Notes under the pieces: model-generated
Seen by the model: only the letters and a program-made list of their open reading frames with translations
Databases searched by the model: none
Told to the model about the DNA's origin: nothing
Part shown: one piece after another, positions 34,970-40,629 of the stretch
Position numbering within the stretch: position 1 is the first letter of the stretch
Layout of the letters: each line of letters opens with the position of its first letter
Assembly (NCBI GenBank): GCA_902806075.1
Contig: CADCVG010000035.1
Location: forward strand, 1 to 40,629
Length of the DNA: 40,629 nt
Source: an uncultured Rubrobacteraceae bacterium
GTDB lineage: Bacteria > Actinomycetota > Rubrobacteria > Rubrobacterales > Rubrobacteraceae
Direction: 5' to 3'
Made by a program: the position numbers and the translations under genes

Positions 34970-35857
34970 CTAGGACTCCTGCGCCTGCTCCCCGCAGTCG
35001 ACCCAAGGCTGCACGACATCGCGGTTGTCCTCCAACCAAGTCGCAGCGGATTCTGCGTAATCCTCGGGGTTGATCGCCTCTATCTCATTGACTTGCTCCT
35101 CGGTGAGCGTCACACAATCCAGGAGTGCGAAGGCCACGGGGTCTTCGTCCGGGAGATCCTCGTTGACGATCGAGGAGATCGTCGCCCCGTCGTTCAGATC
35201 GGTTAGACCATCCTGTGGGTCCTCAAGGTACTTGAAGTCGTACTTCGCGTTCATCCAGTGCGGCTTCCAGGCAACGAAGGCAAACTCCTCCTGATTGCTA
35301 GACAGATCTTCTACCTCAGAAAGCATGCTCGGCGTGCTCGAGGTCAGGTACTCCTGATTGAGGCCGTACGTCGGTATGACCGATTCTGGGATCCTCTCAG
35401 AGATTATCGCGCCCGGCTCGATGCCGAGGATCTGGGTAACGCTAGTCTGGTTGAGATCAGGGATGGCGTTGACGTCCTGCATGTAGGTCGGCACTGCTAT
35501 ACCAAACTCGGTCTCACCGTCGTACCAGGGGTCGAGCTGCACGATATCGTTCTCGACCTCGTCGATCTGGGCCTGGTGGTTCGGCAACCATATGTCCTGA
35601 TAGGCGTCCAGGTCGCCGCTTCCCACGCCCTGGATCACGGGTCCGAGCTCGAGCTCCTGGAGTTGAACCTCGTAACCGAAATCTTCTTCCATAACTATCC
35701 TGGTCAGGTTCGCGACCACCGCTGCCTCGTCCCAACCCGTCGCAACGCCGAGGTTGAGCGATTTGCTCTCTGCGGACCCACCACCACCGCAACCCGCCAC
35801 CAAGACGCCCGCGACGAGCGCAACGATTACCGCCAAAAATTTCCTATTCGCCTTCAT
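34970..35857 (-). CDS. proX: Glycine betaine/choline-type ABC substrate-binding lipoprotein 4
   Basis: A 295-residue receptor with lipobox GVLVAGC. Features are LNLGVATGWDEAAVVANLTR, SGDLDAYQDIWLPNHQAQI, WYDGETEFGIAVPTYMQD and VAWKPHWMNAKYDFKYL. It closely resembles receptor 1, so one probably arose by duplication of the other. Two Cys near the end (LLDCVTL and WVDCGEQ), absent from receptor 1, could form a disulfide. ATG 35857 has AAGGAAGG 3 nt before it; the longer frame upstream overlaps proW and is not family-like. It is the first receptor after proW. Confidence 0.93.
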   Translation of the reverse strand: MKANRKFLAVIVALVAGVLVAGCGGGGSAESKSLNLGVATGWDEAAVVANLTRIVMEEDFGYEVQLQELELGPVIQGVGSGDLDAYQDIWLPNHQAQIDEVENDIVQLDPWYDGETEFGIAVPTYMQDVNAIPDLNQTSVTQILGIEPGAIISERIPESVIPTYGLNQEYLTSSTPSMLSEVEDLSSNQEEFAFVAWKPHWMNAKYDFKYLEDPQDGLTDLNDGATISSIVNEDLPDEDPVAFALLDCVTLTEEQVNEIEAINPEDYAESAATWLEDNRDVVQPWVDCGEQAQES

Positions 35858-36041
35858 TAACCTTCCTTCTCTAGACAACCAGCCACAAGGTCCCAAGATC
35901 CCTTCCAAAGAAGTTTGTACGCTGATGCGCCCTCTCCGGATCAGTTTTGCTCTTCTCCACCTCCGCGTTCTAGGCGCCCAAGCAGTGGGCACCCACGCTC
36001 TCCGCCGTAAGCAGGCGGGTGCGCGATCTCGTTGGTCAGGC

Positions 36042-37013
36042 TTACGCGGATACCTTCTCCGCGCCGGCCCCCGTGGTACCGGCCGTGTCGGGATCGACAT
36101 CAGCCTTCTTCCTGCCCGGGAGGACCTTCGACAGCGTTCCACCCTTGCTCGGTTTACGCTGCGCGAGGCGGCCCAAGGGCCTCGTAACACGGTCGAGATA
36201 GATAGCGATGATTACGATTCCCACCCCGCCAGTGAACGCCAAGCCGACGTTGAGCTGACCAAGACCGCGGACCACGGGCCCGCCCAAGCCCTCGGCCCCA
36301 ACCAGCGCCGCGATGACCACCATCGAGAGGGCGAGCATTATCACCTGGTTGACGCCGGCCATGATGGTCGGCAACGCCTGCGGCAACTCGACCTTGCGTA
36401 GCGTCTGCCAGGGCGTCGCCCCGAAGGCATGGGCCGCCTCTACGGTATTCTGAGGCACTTGCTGGATGCCGAGCATCGTCAGCCTCACCGCGGGCGGCGC
36501 TGCGAAGATGACCGTCGCCACGAGCGCCGGCCCGGCTCCGAGGCCAAGGAACACGACCATCGGGACCAGGTACACGAAAGCGGGCATCGTCTGCATTACA
36601 TCGAGTGTAGGCCTCGCGGCAGCTTGGACCGTGCGCGACTTGGCCGCCACTATCCCGAGCGGCACTCCTATAAGGAGCGAGACTACGGTCGCGGCCAGGA
36701 CGAGCGCCAGCGAGAGCATGGTGTCCTCCCAGAGTCCAAGACTGATAATTAGCAGGAAGCCCAACACCGAGAAGAGGGCGACCCGCCAACTGGACAAAAA
36801 GAAGGCTATCGCCGCAAAAACGGCAACCATCAATAGCTCCGGCGGCGCGGTCAGGACGGCCTCAAGTACGCCCACGAAGCCCCTGATTCCGTCCGTCACC
36901 AGATCGAAGAACTCGTCGATGATCCCAATGTCTTTTACGTAGTCGACGAACCTGTCAGTCCAGTCGTCTAGCGGAATCTTGGGAACGAGATCCTGTTGTA
37001 AAAAGGCCAGCAT
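36042..37013 (-). CDS. proW: Betaine ABC transporter permease ProW
   Basis: A 323-residue permease of the OpuAB/ProW family. The first 65 residues are a soluble/amphipathic segment (DWTDRFVDYVKDIGIIDEFF). About six to seven membrane helices follow. The cytoplasmic EAA-type coupling loop is seen in TVEAAHAFGATPWQTLRKVE, where ProV docks. A substrate-path motif MQTMPAFVYLVPMVVFLGLG is typical of the family. The C-terminal tail is Lys/Gly/Ala-rich. It starts 2 nt after the proV stop and is followed after about 185 bp by receptor 4. Confidence 0.95.
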   Translation of the reverse strand: MLAFLQQDLVPKIPLDDWTDRFVDYVKDIGIIDEFFDLVTDGIRGFVGVLEAVLTAPPELLMVAVFAAIAFFLSSWRVALFSVLGFLLIISLGLWEDTMLSLALVLAATVVSLLIGVPLGIVAAKSRTVQAAARPTLDVMQTMPAFVYLVPMVVFLGLGAGPALVATVIFAAPPAVRLTMLGIQQVPQNTVEAAHAFGATPWQTLRKVELPQALPTIMAGVNQVIMLALSMVVIAALVGAEGLGGPVVRGLGQLNVGLAFTGGVGIVIIAIYLDRVTRPLGRLAQRKPSKGGTLSKVLPGRKKADVDPDTAGTTGAGAEKVSA

Positions 37014-37015
37014 CC

Positions 37016-38317
37016 CTAGCGCCTCCCGTCCTTCTCCTGGCTGACAGCGGTGTCCCGCTGGGCAGGTTCGCGCCTCACACCGTTAAGGTCGGTGGACTCC
37101 TCGTCGGCGTGCTCGGTGGTCGTAGTGAGGCCCGCTATGAGGGAGCCGCGGACGATAACGCCTTCGAGGCGGCCGTTCTCGCTGACGACGGCCACAGGCC
37201 CATCCTGCCCCACGAAGAGCGGCAGGATCTCACGCAGCCACGTGCCTGGCTTGATCTTGGGCGTGTCAGTGTCGACCGCCGCCTTGAGCTCGCGCTCATT
37301 CCGTTCGGCGAGCCGGGCGACCTCCTCGACCTCGACCCTGCCTATCAGGTGCCGCTCGTCGTCTATTACGAACATGTGAGACATGCCGACCTGCCTCATC
37401 CGCCTCAGCACGACCGTCGGGCCCTCGTTGACATACGCCACTTCCTTGGCGCGCACCATGATGCTCTCCGCGGTGCGGACCTTAGCGTAGTCCACGTCCT
37501 CGACGAAGCGCTCGACGTACTCGTTAGCAGGATCGCGCAGGATCTGCTCGGGCGTGCCGAGCTGCACGATCTCGCCATCCTTCATGATCGCTACCCTATG
37601 ACCGAGCCTCAATGCCTCGTCGAGGTCGTGCGTCACGAAGACTACCGTCCGTTGGATCTCGCCCTGGATCTCCAGGAACAGGTTTTGCATGTCCCGCTTG
37701 ATGAGGGGGTCAAGAGCACTGAACGGCTCGTCCATAAGCAGTATCTCCTGCTTGGTGGCCAAGGCGCGCGCCAGGCCCACCCTCTGCTGCATACCACCAG
37801 AGAGCTCCGAGGTTAGCTTATTCCCCTGGCCATGGAGGCCCACAAGCTCCAACGCCTCCTCTCCAGCCTTCTTACGCTCCGAGGCAGACGAGCCCTGGAC
37901 CTCCAAACCGAACGTCACGTTGTCCATGACGGTGCGGTTAGGCAAGAGCCCGAAGTGCTGGAAAACCATGCCGATCTTGCGTCTGCGGACCTCTCTGAGC
38001 TGCTTAACCGACATCCCCGAGATGTGCTCGCCGTCCAGGTATATCTCGCCCTCGGTCGGCTCGTTCAACCGGTTGATCGTCCGCAAGACAGTCGACTTGC
38101 CACTCCCCGAGAGCCCAATGATCACGAAGATCTCACCGCGATATACTTCGAAGTTAGCGTTATAGGCCCCGATGGTCGCCCCGGTCGCCCTCTCGACCTC
38201 GGCCTTGCTCCTACCCGAACGACGCATCTCCAACGCCTGCTGGGCGCGCCTCCCAAAGACTACCGAACAGTCCTCTACACGAATGACCTGCTCGCCGCTT
38301 CTACCGTTAGCTTCCGT
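37016..38317 (-). CDS. proV: Betaine ABC transporter ATPase ProV (tandem CBS), apparent ACG start
   Basis: A 433-residue ATPase if started at ACG 38317. Walker A is GLSGSGKST (about 68), then IGMVFQHFGLLPNRT (Q loop), SELSGGMQQR (signature), EILLMDEPFSALDP (Walker B) and VFVTHDLDEA. Two CBS domains close the protein (about 290-410), as in OpuAA/ProV, where they sense ionic strength or nucleotides. The frame from the in-frame stop at 38335-38333 contains no ATG or GTG before TTG 38233, yet residues encoded upstream of it (VIRVEDCSVVFG) are the conserved first strand of the ATPase. AGGAGG lies exactly 6 nt before ACG 38317. A start mutation, rare ACG use or a base error is possible. Confidence 0.9.
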   Translation of the reverse strand, partial: TEANGRSGEQVIRVEDCSVVFGRRAQQALEMRRSGRSKAEVERATGATIGAYNANFEVYRGEIFVIIGLSGSGKSTVLRTINRLNEPTEGEIYLDGEHISGMSVKQLREVRRRKIGMVFQHFGLLPNRTVMDNVTFGLEVQGSSASERKKAGEEALELVGLHGQGNKLTSELSGGMQQRVGLARALATKQEILLMDEPFSALDPLIKRDMQNLFLEIQGEIQRTVVFVTHDLDEALRLGHRVAIMKDGEIVQLGTPEQILRDPANEYVERFVEDVDYAKVRTAESIMVRAKEVAYVNEGPTVVLRRMRQVGMSHMFVIDDERHLIGRVEVEEVARLAERNERELKAAVDTDTPKIKPGTWLREILPLFVGQDGPVAVVSENGRLEGVIVRGSLIAGLTTTTEHADEESTDLNGVRREPAQRDTAVSQEKDGRR

Positions 38318-38887
38318 GGCGTCCCTCCTACACTATCACTACAACGTCTACTTACAGGGCCCGTTGTCTAGGTACATTCAACCCCACACTGCCCGTAACA
38401 TAGAAATGCTTGCGACCTCTTCTACTTGGTCGATAGCCGCATGATACGTGCTCCCTTCCTCCTATTCAACTCTACTTAATGGACATAGACTCCTATAGGG
38501 TTAGGGTATATGTACGTTTTATTAAGTTTGTACAGTTGTGGACGCGTGAGAAGGATGTACCGCGTCGCGTGATTTTTCTCACAAGACGATCTAGTGTTGC
38601 ATAAGCGGACTATTTCGCATCGGAGCAGGTGGTGGATGTAACTTATACAAGGTACGCGCTAAATCAGGGGCGAAGCCGTCGGGCGCGCTTCCGGGTTAGA
38701 CGCAGAGATAAATGCAAGGTCTCTTCTCGCCGGTGAGCGTCCGGGGGTGCTCGCACGGAGGAGGCAACGGTCGTTGCCCGGTGGTGCTGGGACTTCCGCG
38801 CGTATGTACCGAGGCCCGGTCAGTTTGGGATGGTTTACGGGAGCATGGTAAGTGGGGAAAACTTTTCGATTAGCCCTCTAGCCAGGG
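38318..38887. promoter_or_regulatory. Intergenic region with candidate proV promoter and hairpins
   Basis: About 570 bases with no gene between proV (leftward) and the PRC-barrel gene (rightward). An AT-rich core near 38500-38535 contains TGTAC-N14-GTACA (38511-38534). On the minus strand a promoter-like TGTACA with ATATAC 17 bp downstream (38534-38506) would give a roughly 185-nt proV leader. Nearer the PRC-barrel gene are GGCAAC-GGTC-GTTGCC (38763-38778) and other short hairpins, which may form a structured leader; no known riboswitch class could be assigned. Confidence 0.4.
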
Positions 38888-39799
38888 GTGATGCGACTTG
38901 TGGCAGTCAAGCCCCGAAGTATGGAGGATACAGTGGAACGTGAGGATCGCACAGACAGGTTCACGAACATAGAAGACCTGTACAAAGGCTATACGGTCTA
39001 CGACATGAACTACGAGAAGATCGGCAAGGTAGACGATCTCTTTGTAGACGAGGCTGACCGGCCCGAGTACATCGGGGTAAAGATGGGGTTTTTGGGGCTG
39101 AGGAGCACCCTGATCCCCGTGGACATCGTGCGCGTGAACGAGCGGCGGCAGCTCATCGAGGTTGCGGAGCCGAAAGACAGGATCAAGGACGCCCCGACCT
39201 TCGATGACAGCGAGGAGATCACACCGGACCTCGAACGACGGGTCCACAGCCACTTCGGCCTTACCGGGCGTGAGGGCGAGCGCGAAGGCTACGGTGCCTA
39301 CTACTACGACGAAGAGCGGGAGCGAACCGGTGGGTCCGCTGGCGAGGTGGGACCAGACATAACGACGGGCGACCGCGAGGGCGGCGGGTTCCGGCCACCA
39401 TACTCCGGCGAGAAGGACGTCAGCGGACGCGAGGACGAGCTTCGGCTCCAGAGGAGCGAGGAGGAGCTTCGGGCCGGTGTCAGGGAGCGCGAGGCCGGCA
39501 GGGTCAACGTGCGCAAGCGGGTTCGCACCGAGCGAGAGCGTATGGCGGTTCCCAGGAGGCGCGAGCAGGTCAACGTCGAGCGGGTGCCGGTCAACGAGCC
39601 TGCCTCGGGGGCGGAGATCGGTGAGGACGAGGTGGTAATCCCGGTTGTCGAGGAGGAGATCGTGGTCCAGAAGCGGGCCGTGGTCAGGGAGGAGATCCGG
39701 GTCCGCAAGGACGTCGTCGAGGAAGAGGAGATCGTCGAGGCGGACCTGCGCAAGGAAGAGGTGGAGGTAGAGGACACCACCGAACGCCGCGACGTCTAG
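38888..39799 (+). CDS. PRC-barrel and DUF2382 domain stress protein
   Basis: A protein of up to 303 residues. The N-terminal PRC barrel (about 25-105) is seen as YKGYTVYDMNYEKIGKVDDL, then DRPEYIGVKMGFLGLRSTLI. A charged Gly/Arg/Glu-rich linker follows (about 110-205). The C-terminal DUF2382 repeats are RVNVRKRVRTERERMAVPRR, ERVPVNE and EVVIPVVEEEIVVQKRAVVR. Such proteins are common in radiation- and desiccation-resistant actinobacteria, and their biochemical activity is unknown. GTG 38888 is used; ATG 38921 (MEDTVERED) is a credible shorter start. It is followed by a membrane-protein gene 41 bp on. Confidence 0.85.
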   Translation: MMRLVAVKPRSMEDTVEREDRTDRFTNIEDLYKGYTVYDMNYEKIGKVDDLFVDEADRPEYIGVKMGFLGLRSTLIPVDIVRVNERRQLIEVAEPKDRIKDAPTFDDSEEITPDLERRVHSHFGLTGREGEREGYGAYYYDEERERTGGSAGEVGPDITTGDREGGGFRPPYSGEKDVSGREDELRLQRSEEELRAGVREREAGRVNVRKRVRTERERMAVPRRREQVNVERVPVNEPASGAEIGEDEVVIPVVEEEIVVQKRAVVREEIRVRKDVVEEEEIVEADLRKEEVEVEDTTERRDV

Positions 39800-39840
39800 G
39801 GAAGTCCGAATCGGCGCGCCCTTTTCACAGAGGAGGTTGC

Positions 39841-40344
39841 ATGAGCGAGAGGTACGACAGGGCAGATGATCAGAGCACGAGTTGGGCCAGCGTGCTAATA
39901 GGCTGGCTCGCGGCTCTGGGGGCCAGCCTGATCTTCAGCGCCATCGTCGGCGCGGTGGTCGGGGCGATCTTCGGCGCCGCCGGCTCGGCCCAGAACATGG
40001 GCGTGGCGGGTTTCGTGGGGCTACTCATAACCCTGTTCCTGGCGTTCCTCATAGGCGGCTACACCGCCGGACGGATGTCGAGCCGCTCGGGGACCAAGCA
40101 CGGCCTCTTGGTAGCCCTCCTCGCCCTGCTCGTCACGCTGCTCCTGGCCGCTCTGGGCGGTGCGTTGGGGCTCGCCTTCCTGGACAACCTGCAAGGCGTG
40201 ACGCTACCCAACGTCCCGGACGTCACTCAGCAGGGCCTGAACACCGTCCTGACGCTCGGAAGCATCCTCGCCCTGCTAGTCCCCTTCATCTCCGGTGCCA
40301 TCGGAGGCTCCTGGGGCGCAAAAACTGGCCGGCGACGCCCGTAA
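39841..40344 (+). CDS. Small integral membrane protein, YrzE/TIGR04086-like
   Basis: A 167-residue protein with four hydrophobic helices (ASVLIGWLAALGASLIFSAI, VAGFVGLLITLFLAFLIGGY, LLVALLALLVTLLLAALGGA, LGSILALLVPFISGAIGGSW) and Gly-rich turns such as GGYTAGRMSSRSGTKHG. This resembles small multi-TM proteins often placed beside PRC-barrel genes. No catalytic motif is seen. GAGGAGG lies 4 nt before ATG, and the gene probably shares a transcript with the PRC-barrel gene. Confidence 0.8.
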   Translation: MSERYDRADDQSTSWASVLIGWLAALGASLIFSAIVGAVVGAIFGAAGSAQNMGVAGFVGLLITLFLAFLIGGYTAGRMSSRSGTKHGLLVALLALLVTLLLAALGGALGLAFLDNLQGVTLPNVPDVTQQGLNTVLTLGSILALLVPFISGAIGGSWGAKTGRRRP

Positions 40345-40346
40345 GT

Positions 40347-40540
40347 AACGAGCTTGGCCGCGGCGGCCTCATCGTGGGTCCTATTACCGGCGGATCGCTG
40401 AACCCGGCGCGCCCTGGACCCGATGCCTAATAGCCGGAGAGTTCAGTGCCGTGTGGGTCTGCACCGCCGGTCCCATAATCGATGGTATCCTTGCCACCCT
40501 GGTCTACGAGCACTTCACCTCCCAGGCCAACGCCTCGTAA
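40347..40540 (+). pseudogene. Aquaporin (MIP family) C-terminal remnant
   Basis: A short stretch reads GGLIVGPITGGSLNPAR, containing the second NPA motif of aquaporins, then shifts into stop codons (40428-40433). Further on, in another frame, VWVCTAGPIIDGILATLVYE follows and stops at 40540, matching the last MIP helix. The first two thirds of the gene are missing, so it is a remnant rather than a channel. It lies between the small membrane protein and the tRNA. Confidence 0.7.
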
Positions 40541-40600
40541 CAGAACCCTCGCGAGGCCCCTGGTATACGCCGGAGCCCCGCGATAAACTGTCTATATCGT

Positions 40601-40629
40601 GCGCCTGTAGCTCAGGGGATAGAGCAGCG
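40601..40629 (+). tRNA. 5' part of a tRNA, probably tRNA-Arg, cut by the window end
   Basis: The last 29 bases begin GCGCCTGTAGCTCAGGGGAT and continue as AGAGCAGCG, giving a standard acceptor 5' strand, T8-A9, a D stem GCTC/GAGC and the start of the anticodon stem. The anticodon is outside the window; Arg is inferred from similarity of the 5' half to actinobacterial tRNA-Arg. A CTATAT hexamer lies just upstream (40592-40597) as a possible -10. Confidence 0.85.

Noticed and set aside
34970-36190. Longer 406-residue start for binding protein 4
   Set aside because: The extra N-terminal part overlaps proW and has no signal peptide; the ATG at 35857 gives a proper lipoprotein signal and a good ribosome site.
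38640-38850. c-di-AMP (ydaO) or cobalamin riboswitch before the PRC-barrel gene
   Set aside because: Short similarities such as CGGAGGAGGCAACGG occur, but the conserved blocks of these classes are missing.
1-40629. CRISPR array, insertion sequence, prophage or toxin-antitoxin system
   Set aside because: No regularly spaced repeats, intact transposase, integrase or phage genes, and no small toxin-antitoxin pair were recognised.

Overview
The window reads as high-GC chromosome from a Rubrobacter-like actinobacterium (order Rubrobacterales). This is inferred from several things together: the GC level, frequent GTG and TTG starts, a dnaK-grpE-dnaJ-hspR chaperone operon, a septal DivIVA-family protein resembling mycobacterial Rv2927c/SepIVA, PRC-barrel/DUF2382 stress proteins, and heavy investment in betaine-type uptake. 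No prophage, insertion sequence, rRNA or CRISPR array was seen.

Layout. 1-3.7 kb: the end of a membrane protein gene, a LysE-family exporter, glmS preceded by a clear glmS self-cleaving ribozyme in its leader, and a YdcZ-type DMT transporter. 3.8-7.7 kb: a GNAT acetyltransferase, a frameshifted VOC pseudogene, and a tight minus-strand run acyP-rnhC-ltaE-GNAT. 7.7-13 kb: a GT2-GtrA-GAF fusion protein, a roughly 170-nt region packed with hairpins (candidate structured RNA), a decayed pilT, a SAM hydrolase (DUF62), a membrane/coiled-coil protein and a gene-poor stretch. 13-21 kb: the SepIVA-like gene, then the stress operon transcribed leftward as dnaK-grpE-dnaJ-hspR-(B-box membrane protein)-clpC. 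21-25.6 kb: response regulator, histidine kinase, propeller lipoprotein and a secreted Ig-like protein, in the style of mtrAB-lpqB. 25.6-30.1 kb: a GNAT-like protein, a YtxH protein, a 2-phosphoglycerate kinase-like protein, a DUF4126 membrane protein, a 4-OT tautomerase and glycyl-tRNA synthetase. 30.1-31.7 kb: two tandem sulfotransferase-like genes. 31.7-38.3 kb: one betaine/choline ABC transporter (proV, proW) followed by four different substrate-binding lipoproteins. 38.9-40.6 kb: a PRC-barrel/DUF2382 protein, a small membrane protein, an aquaporin remnant, and the first 29 bases of a tRNA cut by the window edge.

How the genes work together. Two stress themes dominate. One is protein quality control: DnaK/DnaJ/GrpE with the HspR repressor and a ClpC-type unfoldase that lacks a recognisable ClpP-docking loop. 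The other is osmotic or desiccation stress: a ProVW transporter that can be fed by four binding proteins, PRC-barrel/DUF2382, an aquaporin remnant, and possibly the sulfotransferases and 2-phosphoglycerate kinase.

The most notable points are the glmS ribozyme, the hairpin cluster at 9425-9592, the proV reading frame that has no standard start codon but a perfectly spaced ACG, the four-receptor betaine array, and the ClpC variant. All homology calls come from reading motifs by eye; no database search was run.
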